Positions 26,391-35,357 are shown, counted from the stretch's first letter. The stretch: 38,935 nucleotides of DNA from Nitrospirota bacterium (GCA_021827365.1 JAKAWK010000005.1:1-38935); one strand, 5' to 3'. The notes: generated from the sequence alone by a model not told the origin. Translations and numbers: made by a program.

Positions 26391-27929
26391 ATGAAATTCC
26401 TGGCCGTCCACCCGAGTTCTCTCATGTACACAAAAATATTTTTGAGGCTGGAACCTCTGGGCCTGGAGCTTCTGGCCCAGGCCGCGCGCCGGGGCGGGCA
26501 CGAGGTCCGCCTGATGGATCTCCAGGTGGAAACTCACAGGGACTTTGTCCGGCTCCTTGACGACTGGAAGCCCGATGCGGTGGGGTTCTCGCTTAACTAC
26601 CTGGCCAACGTTCCGGAGGTCATCGACCTTGCAAAACTCACAAAGAGCCGCCATCCAGAAGCTTTTGTCTTCGTGGGAGGACACAGCGCATCCTTCATCG
26701 CCCGGGAGATTCTTGACCATGGGCAGGGATCGATCGACTGTATCTTGAGGGGAGAAGGCGAAGCCTCCATCGAGAAGCTGCTTCTTGCGGTGGATCACGA
26801 TAGAAATGCGATCGGAGCGGTCCCAGGAACGGTCTTTGCCGGAGGAGAGGGGCCCCCTCCCGTCTTCGTGGAAAGCCTAGATGATCTGAGGCCAGCCAGG
26901 GATCTGCTGCGCCACCGGAGGAAGTATTTCATCGGAACGCTTGATCCCTGTGCCTCCGTCGAATTTGCCAGGGGCTGCCCGTGGGACTGTTCATTCTGCA
27001 GTGCCTGGACCTTCTACGGGCGAAGCTACCGGACCGTAAGCCCGGACAAGGCCGTTGAGGATCTGGCGACCACCAGGGAACCCGGGATCTTTCTCGTTGA
27101 TGACGTGGCCTTCATCCACGACAGGCTCGGGTTCGATATCGGAGAGGCGATCCTTTCGAAGGGAATCCGGAAGGAATACTATCTGGAAACCCGGGGGGAT
27201 GTGCTCCTTCGGAACAAGGAGGTCTTTCGGCTCTGGAAAGCGCTGGGTCTTCGGTATATGTTCATGGGGATCGAGGCCATCGACGAGGAAGGTCTCAAGA
27301 TGCACAGGAAGCGCATCTCCCTGGGTAAGAATTTCGAAGCACTCGAATTTGCGAGGACGCTGGGGATCACCGTCGCCATCAACCTGATTGTTGATCCGTC
27401 CTGGGACCGGAAACGTTTTGAGGTCATCCGGGAGTGGTGCCTGGAGATTCCTGAAATAGTCAATATCAGCGTCAACACGCCCTATCCGGGAACCGAGGCC
27501 TGGGTCAGGGAATCGAGGCCATTTACGACACGGGACTACCGCCTCTACGACATCCAGCATGCCGTCCTCCCGACCCTCCTTCCCCTTCCTGAATTCTACG
27601 AGGAACTGGTCAAGACCCAGCAGATCCTCAACATGAAGCACCTGGGCTGGCGGGCCCTCAAGGGAACGGCCTCCATCGTGGCCCGGCACCTCCTCCACGG
27701 CCAGACGAACTTCCTCAGGATGCTCTGGAAATTCAACAGCGTCTACAATCCGAAGCTTCAACTCTCCGACCACCAGCAACCGGTGCGATATGCCATGTCG
27801 CTTCCCTCTTCCGAGAGAGATTCCACCCGATCCAATGTCCAGTTCATTCACGAACCCCGCGGAAGGAAGAGCCGGCAAATTGATGAGGCGACAGAAGAGT
27901 TCGTCAACGGAAGCCTGACAGGCACATAG
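26391..27929 (+). CDS. hpnR: B12-binding domain radical SAM protein, probable hopanoid C-3 methylase HpnR
   Basis: 512 aa with AGGAGGT upstream. MKFLAVHPSSLMYTKIFLRLEPLGLELLAQAARRGGHEVRLMDLQVE (B12-binding-type N-terminus), FARGCPWDCSFCSAW (CxxxCxxC). Overall pattern resembles HpnR proteins as recalled, not aligned. Confidence 0.8.
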   Translation: MKFLAVHPSSLMYTKIFLRLEPLGLELLAQAARRGGHEVRLMDLQVETHRDFVRLLDDWKPDAVGFSLNYLANVPEVIDLAKLTKSRHPEAFVFVGGHSASFIAREILDHGQGSIDCILRGEGEASIEKLLLAVDHDRNAIGAVPGTVFAGGEGPPPVFVESLDDLRPARDLLRHRRKYFIGTLDPCASVEFARGCPWDCSFCSAWTFYGRSYRTVSPDKAVEDLATTREPGIFLVDDVAFIHDRLGFDIGEAILSKGIRKEYYLETRGDVLLRNKEVFRLWKALGLRYMFMGIEAIDEEGLKMHRKRISLGKNFEALEFARTLGITVAINLIVDPSWDRKRFEVIREWCLEIPEIVNISVNTPYPGTEAWVRESRPFTTRDYRLYDIQHAVLPTLLPLPEFYEELVKTQQILNMKHLGWRALKGTASIVARHLLHGQTNFLRMLWKFNSVYNPKLQLSDHQQPVRYAMSLPSSERDSTRSNVQFIHEPRGRKSRQIDEATEEFVNGSLTGT

Positions 27930-28119
27930 TCTCCCCGATCCCTTCCGCGCAGAACCGGCGGCGGGCGGATGTGCGGAGAGCCATCCCGGATTCCAAAGGG
28001 TCACCTGGCTCAGGCGACCGTCTCTGCCGGTCCGGAAGGGCCACCCCCCGGGAAGTCTCCGGATCCGGGGAGAGGGAAACGGCTTCCGGCTCGCTTGAAT
28101 CCCTCCTTTCTTCCGGATA

Positions 28120-28128
28120 TGCTAAAAT
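28120..28128 (+). promoter_or_regulatory. Candidate extended -10 promoter element
   Basis: TGCTAAAAT (TGnTANAAT-type) immediately upstream of ATG 28135. Confidence 0.35.
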
Positions 28129-28134
28129 ATTCTG

Positions 28135-29394
28135 ATGCATCCACACAGAGATCAATTACCCGCCCAACCGCCCGATGAAGAGGTCCCCGCCCCTCCCGAG
28201 TCCCTGAGAAGGCCGCCGGCATCCCTGCGCCCCTCCAGCTCCGAACTATCCTCAGGGAAAGCCCTGCCGCCCGGAAGTTCCGTCCTGGTTGTCCTCTTCG
28301 GGCGGATTGGGGATGTGATCTTCACCCTTCCCTCGGTCCAGGCTCTCAAGAGGGCCCGCCCGGACATCTCCGTCGACTGGCTGGTCGAAGACCGGTGCGC
28401 CGATCTTCTTTTGGGCCATCCGGCCCTTCGCCAGGTCTTTCTCTTCCGGAGAGGGGACTATTCCCGGGCGCTCAAAGCCCGGCGGTACGGACAGGCTATC
28501 GGAATTCTGGGGGATCTGGTGCGGAGTGTGAGGGAGGAGCGCTATGCCGCCGTCCTCGACTTTCAGGGACTCCTCAAATCCGGGGTGGCGACCTTTCTTG
28601 CCCGGGGGGATCTCAAGCTGGGATCTCCCTCCACCTACGGACGGATGAAGGAAGGGGCAGCTCTCTTTTCCCGGCAGGTTCCGATGACCCAGGAAGGGTT
28701 ACATCTGGTCCAACGCCATCTCCTCGTCGTCCGGGAGCTTCTGGGTCGGGCCGTTTCGCCGGAGCCTCTTCGTCTCGCCTTTACAGAGGAGGAGCACCAC
28801 CATGTGCGCTCCCTTGTGGGATCTTCCCCCTATGTTCTGATCCACCCCTTCGCCAGCTGGGCGACCCGAAACTGGCCCTCCTCTTCCTGGGCCCGGGTTG
28901 TCCGGGAAGTCTCGGGCCGGGGATTCCGGATCGCCCTGGCGGGGGCCGGTGGGGCGACCCAGGAGGAGATGAAGGCGGAGATTGAAAAATCGGTCTCCGG
29001 GGGTCTTGTCGATCTTCTGGGGAGACTCTCCCTTCGGGAGCTTTCTCTGGCCATGGGTCTCTCCGAAGCCGTTCTGGCAGTGGACTCCGGTCCCATGCAC
29101 CTTGCGGCCTCAACCGGGACCCGGGTGGTGGCCCTGTTCGGGCCGACCGATCCGGTCCGCCTGGGACCCTACGGCCCCCGGGTGGGGACGAGGGGAGAGG
29201 AGGAGATGGGACCTAACGGAAGGGTGGTGACGGCAGGGCTTCCCTGCCAGCCCTGCATGATGCGCCGCTGTCCCATCGGAACGCCCTGCCAGGACCGCCT
29301 GGAGCCCGAGGCGGTGATCGCGGCCTTCGAGGAGGTCCTGAGGGGACGGGAGAAGGCGGGACAGGCCCGGGAGCTTATGGAGAGCCGGAGATGA
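28135..29394 (+). CDS. Glycosyltransferase family 9 / heptosyltransferase-family protein
   Basis: 419 aa; SVLVVLFGRIGDVIFTLPSVQALKRARPDISVDWLVE, PSPYVLIHPFASWATRNWPSSSWARV-type region, VDSGPMHLAASTGTRVVALFGPTDP, CQPCMMRRCPIGTPC. N-terminal start uncertain. Confidence 0.9.
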   Translation: MHPHRDQLPAQPPDEEVPAPPESLRRPPASLRPSSSELSSGKALPPGSSVLVVLFGRIGDVIFTLPSVQALKRARPDISVDWLVEDRCADLLLGHPALRQVFLFRRGDYSRALKARRYGQAIGILGDLVRSVREERYAAVLDFQGLLKSGVATFLARGDLKLGSPSTYGRMKEGAALFSRQVPMTQEGLHLVQRHLLVVRELLGRAVSPEPLRLAFTEEEHHHVRSLVGSSPYVLIHPFASWATRNWPSSSWARVVREVSGRGFRIALAGAGGATQEEMKAEIEKSVSGGLVDLLGRLSLRELSLAMGLSEAVLAVDSGPMHLAASTGTRVVALFGPTDPVRLGPYGPRVGTRGEEEMGPNGRVVTAGLPCQPCMMRRCPIGTPCQDRLEPEAVIAAFEEVLRGREKAGQARELMESRR

Positions 29395-30545
29395 CAACAC
29401 CCCCTTCCAAAGAGACCTCCTTGCGGACACTGAAAAACCTCCTGATCGTCAAGCCCTCGTCCCTGGGAGACATCCTTCATGCCCTTCCCCTTGTCGAAGA
29501 ACTGCATTCCGCCTTTCCCGGCATTTCCGTGGACTGGGTGGCCAATGGAGAATTCGTTCGCCTGGTTCGGCGCCATCCGGGCCTCCGGAATGTTTGGGAA
29601 TTTCCCCGCAAGGAATTCGGGCGGCCGGCCTTCTTCCGGAAGATGGGGATCCTCTCCCGGAATCTTTCCGCCAATCCCTATGAGGTCGTCCTGGATGCCC
29701 AGGGGCTCCTGCGATCGGCCCTCCTTTCCCGAATGGCGGCAAGGGGGGCAGGTTCGCAGGTCTTGGGCTTTGCGAGCGCCCGGGAGGGGGCGACGCTCCT
29801 GTATGACCGGACTGTCAAGATCCCCGAATCTCCCGGCCATCCCTTCCACGCCGTCCCCCGGAACCTCCTCTTTCTCCAGGCCCTGGGGGCGGGGGGAGGA
29901 GGGACTCCGGGTCCGCTCCGGCTCCATTACGCTCCCGAAGACCGGGAGACCGTCGATCGCCTCCTGGCAGAGTGCGGACTCTTGCCGGGAGAGCCCTTCA
30001 TCGCCCTTCATCCCGGGGCAAGACGGGAGAGCAAGCGTTGGCCCTCGAGCTACTTCTCGGACCTTCTGCGGACCATGGCGAAAAAAGGTCTGCCCCGACC
30101 TCTCCTCCTGGGGGACAGAGGCGAGGCGTCCCTTCTCTCCCAAATCGAGGCCCGTTCGGGTGTTCCCGTTTCCGTCCTGGCGGGCCGGATCCCCCTCGAT
30201 CTTCTGCCCCATTTCCTGTCCCGGGCCATCCTTTTTGTGGGGAACGACTCCGGACCCCTCCACATGGCGGCCCTTTCCGGTGTGCCCACCCTGTCCTTTT
30301 ACGGGTCCTCCGATCCCGGCCGCACCGGCCCCTGGGGGGATCCGCAGAGAAACATCGTTCTCCGTGAGCCTATCGCCTGCTCCCCCTGCGGGGACTTCCG
30401 CAAATCCTGCACGCATATGACCTGCCAGGTCAGCCTTCCTCCCCAGTTGGCCCTCGACGCGGTCCTGCTTCTGCTTGAAGGGGCCCGGGAGCGGGGGAGC
30501 GGATCCGTCCCCCTCCCGACTCTCTCCGGGAGCGGTCCCCGATGA
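29391..30545 (+). CDS. Glycosyltransferase family 9 / heptosyltransferase (WaaC-like)
   Basis: 384 aa; NLLIVKPSSLGDILHALPLVEELHSAFPGISVDWVANGEF, ALHPGARRESKRWPSSYFSDLL, GNDSGPLHMAALSGVPTLSFYGSSDPGRTGPWG, CSPCGDFRKSCTHMTC. Confidence 0.9.
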   Translation: MTTPPSKETSLRTLKNLLIVKPSSLGDILHALPLVEELHSAFPGISVDWVANGEFVRLVRRHPGLRNVWEFPRKEFGRPAFFRKMGILSRNLSANPYEVVLDAQGLLRSALLSRMAARGAGSQVLGFASAREGATLLYDRTVKIPESPGHPFHAVPRNLLFLQALGAGGGGTPGPLRLHYAPEDRETVDRLLAECGLLPGEPFIALHPGARRESKRWPSSYFSDLLRTMAKKGLPRPLLLGDRGEASLLSQIEARSGVPVSVLAGRIPLDLLPHFLSRAILFVGNDSGPLHMAALSGVPTLSFYGSSDPGRTGPWGDPQRNIVLREPIACSPCGDFRKSCTHMTCQVSLPPQLALDAVLLLLEGARERGSGSVPLPTLSGSGPR

Positions 30546-31564
30546 CGGAGCCCCTCCCGAAAAACGGACGCCTTTATGTCCGGGGTCTCAACTGGATCGG
30601 AGATGCCGTCCTCTCCCTCGGAGCCCTTCAGGGCCTCAAAAAGGTGCGACCGGATCTCCATCTCACCGTGGGAGCCCCCCCGGCCACGGACGGGGTCTAC
30701 CGGCTTTCAGCCGCAGTCGACGCGGTCGTTCCCCCTCCCGGGCTCCGCTCGGGTCTCAGATTCGACGCCGCCGTGATCCTCCCGCGCTCTTTCAGGAGCG
30801 CCTGGGAGTCGCTCTTCCTCTCGGGCCGCCGGATCGGTTTCGCCTCGGAGGGCCGATCCCTCCTTTTGACTCAGGTGCTGGACTATCAGGGCTGGAAGAG
30901 GGCCCATCGACATCAGTCGACCTATTACGAGACTCTTGTCCGGTCTGTCGATCCCGGGGCCGCCTTCGAACCCCCGGTCTTTTTCCTGTCCCCAGAGGCC
31001 CTCTCCCGGGCCAGAGGGCGGCTTTGGTCGTTTGTGGCGGAGGGAGAACGGGTGGTGGCCGTGAATCCCGGCGCCTTTTACGGTCGGGCCAAGACCTGGC
31101 CCTCCCATCACTTTGTCCGCCTCCTTGGGGATCTTCTCGAGGCCCGGCCGTCCCTTCATGCGATCCTCTTTTCGGGGGAGGCGGACCGTCCCCTGGCCCG
31201 GGAGATCGAACGCCGCCTTCCCCATCCCCGACTCCATTCGGTGGCGGGAGAGCTGTCTCTTCCCGAGAGCGCAGCCCTTCTCTCCCTTTGTGACGCCCTG
31301 GTGACAAACGATTCGGGAATGATGCATCTGGGATCCGCCACCGGCCGTCCCGGGGTCGCCCTCTTCGGGCCGACCGACCCGGTCGCGACCGGTCCGGTTC
31401 CTCCCGCGTCGGGCCGGGGAATCTCCGTCCTTTCGGTCCCGACCCCCTGCGCGCCCTGCCTTCTCCGGGAATGTCCCATTGACCATCGCTGCATGGAAGG
31501 GCTCGCCCCCGAGCGGGTGCTTTCCGAGATCCTGACGGTGCTGAAAGGAGATACGCTTTCGTGA
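30542..31564 (+). CDS. waaF: Glycosyltransferase family 9, ADP-heptose:LPS heptosyltransferase II-like
   Basis: 340 aa; RLYVRGLNWIGDAVLSLGALQGLKKVRPDLHLTV, VAVNPGAFYGRAKTWPSHHFVRLL, VTNDSGMMHLGSATGRPGVALFGPTDPVATGP, CAPCLLRECPIDHRCM. Confidence 0.88.
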   Translation: MTEPLPKNGRLYVRGLNWIGDAVLSLGALQGLKKVRPDLHLTVGAPPATDGVYRLSAAVDAVVPPPGLRSGLRFDAAVILPRSFRSAWESLFLSGRRIGFASEGRSLLLTQVLDYQGWKRAHRHQSTYYETLVRSVDPGAAFEPPVFFLSPEALSRARGRLWSFVAEGERVVAVNPGAFYGRAKTWPSHHFVRLLGDLLEARPSLHAILFSGEADRPLAREIERRLPHPRLHSVAGELSLPESAALLSLCDALVTNDSGMMHLGSATGRPGVALFGPTDPVATGPVPPASGRGISVLSVPTPCAPCLLRECPIDHRCMEGLAPERVLSEILTVLKGDTLS

Positions 31565-32157
31565 AAAACAGGAAGAGACATCCGATGGTCCTGGCCGACC
31601 GGGACGGGACCCTCATCCGGGACGTTCCCTATCTCTCCCGTCTCGAGGACATCGCCCTTCTTCCGGGGGTGGCGGAGGCTATTCGCCAGCTCAACCGGCG
31701 CCAGATCCCGGTGGCGATGGTCACCAACCAGTCCGGGGTGGCCCGGGGGTATTTCCCGGAATCCTTCGTCCTGGAGAGCCATGCCCGTCTCATGGAGCTT
31801 CTGGCGGCGGAGGATGCCGCCATCCAGGGGCTTTACTACTGCCCACACCTTTCGCCCAAGGACCCTCATTCCATCCCGGAGGCCGCCCTGGCCCGATACC
31901 GGCGGGCCTGCTCGTGCCGGAAACCGGAGCCTGAGCTTCTTCTCCGGGCCCTTTATGATCTGGAAGGAGATCCGGAGAGGAGCGTCGTCATCGGCGACGC
32001 CGACAGGGACCTTTTGGCGGGCCAGGCGGCGGGTGTTTCGCTTGGATACCGCATCGTGGGCGGGGAATCAGGGGCACAAACCGTTTTTTCCCCGTTTCGG
32101 GTCCTCTCCTTTGCGGAAGGGGTGGAGCGTTTCCTTACCTGGCTCGACCGCGGGTGA
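31561..32157 (+). CDS. gmhB: D-glycero-beta-D-manno-heptose-1,7-bisphosphate 7-phosphatase
   Basis: 198 aa, GTG start; VLADRDGTLIRDVPYLSRLEDIALLPGVAEAIRQLNRRQIPVAMVTNQSGVARGYF, YYCPHLSPKD...CSCRKPEPELLLRAL, VVIGDADRDLLAGQAAGV. Confidence 0.93.
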   Translation: MKNRKRHPMVLADRDGTLIRDVPYLSRLEDIALLPGVAEAIRQLNRRQIPVAMVTNQSGVARGYFPESFVLESHARLMELLAAEDAAIQGLYYCPHLSPKDPHSIPEAALARYRRACSCRKPEPELLLRALYDLEGDPERSVVIGDADRDLLAGQAAGVSLGYRIVGGESGAQTVFSPFRVLSFAEGVERFLTWLDRG

Positions 32158-32213
32158 GACCTCCGGGGGGCTCCCGGGAGGGGGCCGGAAATCCCGCATT
32201 TCCGGGAGGTCTC
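32156..32213. repeat. Nested inverted-repeat element immediately after gmhB (no T-run, so not a canonical terminator)
   Basis: GAGACCTC (32156-32163)/GAGGTCTC (32206-32213) encloses palindrome CTCCCGGGAG (32171-32180) and CCGGAAAT-CCCGC-ATTTCCGG (32185-32205). Confidence 0.7.
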
Positions 32214-32319
32214 CTCCTGTATTCGGAACCCGGATCATGATATTCTTCTTCCAAAGATCACCGGGAGTTCCCGGTTACGAAAAATAACATACGGAGTCAT
32301 CTTTCTTCTGGAGGTTCCC

Positions 32320-32511
32320 TTGGGTGTCGATCCCTTTCTTCTGTCGATTCTGGTCTGCCCGAAGTGCCACGGCTCCCTGACGCTCAGAAACAACCCCGAC
32401 GGTCTCTTCTGCCAGCCATGCGGGCTTCTCTATCCGGTCCGGGACGACATTCCGGTGATGCTGGTCGAGGAGGCCATTCCCCTTGCCACAACCGGAGAAG
32501 GCCGCCCCTGA
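32320..32511 (+). CDS. Trm112-family (YcaR-like) small zinc-ribbon-type protein
   Basis: 63 aa, TTG start; LLSILVCPKCHGSLTLRNNPDGLFCQPCGLLYPVRDDIPVMLVEEA. Confidence 0.9.
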   Translation: MGVDPFLLSILVCPKCHGSLTLRNNPDGLFCQPCGLLYPVRDDIPVMLVEEAIPLATTGEGRP

Positions 32512-33596
32512 AGACCGTCCCTTCCGCCCCTGTCCGGAAGATTCTCCTGATCGGTCTCCGGAGCCTGGGCGACGTCATCCTCACGACGGGGGCCATCTCC
32601 GCTCTCAGGGAGCTCTATCCCGGGGCCCGGATCGATTATCTGACCCGGGCCCCCTACGACTCCCTTCTGGAGGAGGAACCCGGCCTCCACCGGGCCTTTT
32701 GTCTTCCTTCCCGAAGGGAGTCCCTGTTTTCGAGCCTCTGGGTGTATGGCAGATTTCTTCTGGAGATCCGACGCCAGGGCTACGATCTGGTGATCGACTT
32801 CTTTGCCCGGGGACCCCGCTCCCGGGTCATCACCTTTTTTGCCGGAGCCTCCTTTAGCCTGGGTCTGGTCGACAAGAGCGCCTGGATCCACCGTCGCCTG
32901 GACCCTCATGTTTACACCATGACCGTCTGTCCGCCGGTCCAGCTTGCCCTGACCCGGGACCGGATCCCCTACCTGATCAGCCGACTGGGAAGGCTTGGGG
33001 GAGTCCACCTCCCGAGGCTGGCCGTGAACGAAAAAGACCTGGACAGGGCGCGGGATCTCCTGGCCGAAGAGGGGATTCCGGAAAGGCGCTACTGGATCTT
33101 TTTCTGCGGCTCGGGGTCCCCGACCAAGAACTGGCCTCCTGACCGCTTTTCCGAGATTGCCGGTCGCCTCCTTGGGGAGGGCTTCCATGTGCTCTGTCTG
33201 GGAGGAATGGCCGATCGGGAGCAGCAGGAGGCCTTTGCCGCCTCCTTCGGAACACTTCCCCCCGGGGTCCATGTCCGGACCCAGATCCCCTGGGAAACCC
33301 TCAAGGGTCTCTGCCGGCTGGCCCGGGGAACACTCTCGAACGACTCGGGACCGGCCCATCTTGCCCAGGCCGTGGGTTCTCCCTGCCTGGTCCTCTTCGG
33401 CCCGGGGGACCATGTCTCCTATGCCCCCTTTTTCGGGAGCTTCCTCAAGGCCGATCTGGCCTGCCAGCCCTGCCAGTCCTTTGCTGCCCGCTGTCCGGAC
33501 AACCAGTGCATGAAGCTGATTTCATCCGAGACGGTCTGGGAAGAGATCCGGAAACTTCCTGCCCCATCGGCTTTGGCCTCTTTCTCCGGAGAATGA
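32508..33596 (+). CDS. Glycosyltransferase family 9 / heptosyltransferase-family protein
   Basis: Open frame from 32364; the GT9 domain begins about KILLIGLRSLGDVILTTGAISALRELYPGARIDYLT. Start possibly the CTG at 32508 overlapping the previous stop. LSNDSGPAHLAQAVGSPCLVLFGPGD, CQPCQSFAARCPDNQC. Confidence 0.85.
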   Translation: MKTVPSAPVRKILLIGLRSLGDVILTTGAISALRELYPGARIDYLTRAPYDSLLEEEPGLHRAFCLPSRRESLFSSLWVYGRFLLEIRRQGYDLVIDFFARGPRSRVITFFAGASFSLGLVDKSAWIHRRLDPHVYTMTVCPPVQLALTRDRIPYLISRLGRLGGVHLPRLAVNEKDLDRARDLLAEEGIPERRYWIFFCGSGSPTKNWPPDRFSEIAGRLLGEGFHVLCLGGMADREQQEAFAASFGTLPPGVHVRTQIPWETLKGLCRLARGTLSNDSGPAHLAQAVGSPCLVLFGPGDHVSYAPFFGSFLKADLACQPCQSFAARCPDNQCMKLISSETVWEEIRKLPAPSALASFSGE

Positions 33597-33597
33597 C

Positions 33598-34626
33598 ATG
33601 GCCCTCTCCCTGGGAATCATCCGGACCCGCTATCTGGGAGATGTCATCCTCCTGATGCCCCTCATCCGGGAGATCCAGTCCTTCGATCCCAAGGCCCGGG
33701 TCACGGTTGTGCTCAATGCCGGGACCACCTATCCCCTTGAGCGTGTCCCGGGAATTTCCCTCCTGACCATGGCCACAAACGGGAAAGTCCGCCGGTTTTT
33801 CAGCACCTTGTCCCTGGCCCGGGAAATCCGGGACCTAAGACTTGATCTTCTTCTCGATCTGACCGTCTCCGACCGGTCCCGTCTCATTTCCCGGTTTTCC
33901 GGGGCAAAAAGAACGGGGGCGGCAGGTTCCGCCGCCGATTTGCGAGAGGCCGACCCCTGGCAGACCTATCTTCCGGTTGACCTGGATTTCGGTCCGGAGC
34001 CGGTGGCTGTTCAGTATGGAAAACTTTTTTCGGCCCTGGGACTCCCCGTCACAGGGTCCGGCGACAAGGCCTATCCCCCGGATCCCCGGTGGAGCCAGGA
34101 GGCCCTGGATTTTTGGGCCCGGAACTTCCCGAAAAAGGAACCGGTCCTGTTCCTTCATCCGGGAGGGCGCCACTGGTTCAAGCGCTGGCCTCCCGACCGC
34201 TTCGCCAGGCTTGCCGACCTGTGGAGCCTGCGGACGGGAGGAGGGGTGATGGTGGCCGGCTCCTTCCCCGAACGGACCCTCGTCGAATCGGTCCTCTCCG
34301 GAGTCGCCCGGGCGAAGGTCATTCCCCTGATCGGAGCTCCGATCGGACTTCTTGATGCCTTAATCCGCCGGGCGACGGTCTTCGTGGGCGCCGACAGCGG
34401 ACCGCTCCATATGGCCGATGCGGCCCATCTCCCGCTGGTCGGACTCTTCGGCTCGACCCTTCCCGCGGTCTGGGGTCCCACGGCCTCCCCCCGGCGGGAG
34501 GTGGTCTACCATCGCCTCTCCTGTTCCCCCTGTGCCCATACCGGTTGCAGCCGGGGACCGGATAACTGCCTGGAGTCCATTCTGGTCGAGGAGGTCTACG
34601 ACCGGGTGGAAAGGGTCCTGGCATGA
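33598..34626 (+). CDS. Glycosyltransferase family 9 / heptosyltransferase-family protein
   Basis: 342 aa; LGIIRTRYLGDVILLMPLIREIQSFDPKARVTVV, LFLHPGGRHWFKRWPPDRFARLADL, VGADSGPLHMADAAHLPLVGLFGSTLP, CSPCAHTGCSRGPDNC. Confidence 0.88.
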   Translation: MALSLGIIRTRYLGDVILLMPLIREIQSFDPKARVTVVLNAGTTYPLERVPGISLLTMATNGKVRRFFSTLSLAREIRDLRLDLLLDLTVSDRSRLISRFSGAKRTGAAGSAADLREADPWQTYLPVDLDFGPEPVAVQYGKLFSALGLPVTGSGDKAYPPDPRWSQEALDFWARNFPKKEPVLFLHPGGRHWFKRWPPDRFARLADLWSLRTGGGVMVAGSFPERTLVESVLSGVARAKVIPLIGAPIGLLDALIRRATVFVGADSGPLHMADAAHLPLVGLFGSTLPAVWGPTASPRREVVYHRLSCSPCAHTGCSRGPDNCLESILVEEVYDRVERVLA

Positions 34627-35357
34627 CGGCCGACCTCAGGGTTCCGGTCCTCTACTATCATCGGGTGGCTCCGGATGCCGATCCCCGGACCGGGGTGACC
34701 CCCGGGCAGTTTTCGGCCCAGATGGCCCTTCTTGGACGTCTGGGATTTGTCGGGACCTCTCTTGAGCGGGCCCTGACCTGGAAGGAGGGTTCCGATCCGT
34801 GGAATCGTCGCCCTCTGGCGATCACCTTCGATGACGGCTACGAGGACAATTTTGCCTATGCGGCCCCGATTCTCGAGGGGTTCGGCTTCGTGGCGACGAT
34901 TTTTTTCGTGGCCGGCCGAATGGGACAAAGCGTCGACTGGACAACGGATCCGGTCTGGGCGGGCCAACGCCTGATGGAGCCGTCAAAGGCCCGGGAGCTC
35001 GTAAGGCTGGGATTCGAGGCGGGCTCGCATACGGTGACCCATCCGGATCTCGCGAAGATTCCGGATCCGGAGGCCTGGCGGGAGATCCGGGATAGCCGGG
35101 AGCGCCTCTCCCAGGATCTCTCCTGCCCGGTCACGACCTTCTGCTATCCCTATGGCTCCTTCCGGGACTCCCATCCCTCGATGGTCCGGGAGGCAGGGTA
35201 CAGGGCGGCCCGCACCGTCCGCCGCTACCGGCCCGGGGGAAGCTCCGATCCCTTCCGGATGGCCTGCCGCCCGGTATCGGGACGGATGGGGTTCCCCCGT
35301 TTTGCCCTGACGCTTTTAAGCTACCGGCTGGGTCTTCGGGGAGGGGATGTTCCATGA
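34623..35357 (+). CDS. Polysaccharide deacetylase (NodB homology domain)
   Basis: 244 aa; PVLYYHRVAPDADPRTGVTPGQFSAQM, PLAITFDDGYEDNFAYAAPILEGFGFVATIFFVAG, GSHTVTHPDLAKI, TTFCYPYGSF. Confidence 0.93.
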   Translation: MTADLRVPVLYYHRVAPDADPRTGVTPGQFSAQMALLGRLGFVGTSLERALTWKEGSDPWNRRPLAITFDDGYEDNFAYAAPILEGFGFVATIFFVAGRMGQSVDWTTDPVWAGQRLMEPSKARELVRLGFEAGSHTVTHPDLAKIPDPEAWREIRDSRERLSQDLSCPVTTFCYPYGSFRDSHPSMVREAGYRAARTVRRYRPGGSSDPFRMACRPVSGRMGFPRFALTLLSYRLGLRGGDVP

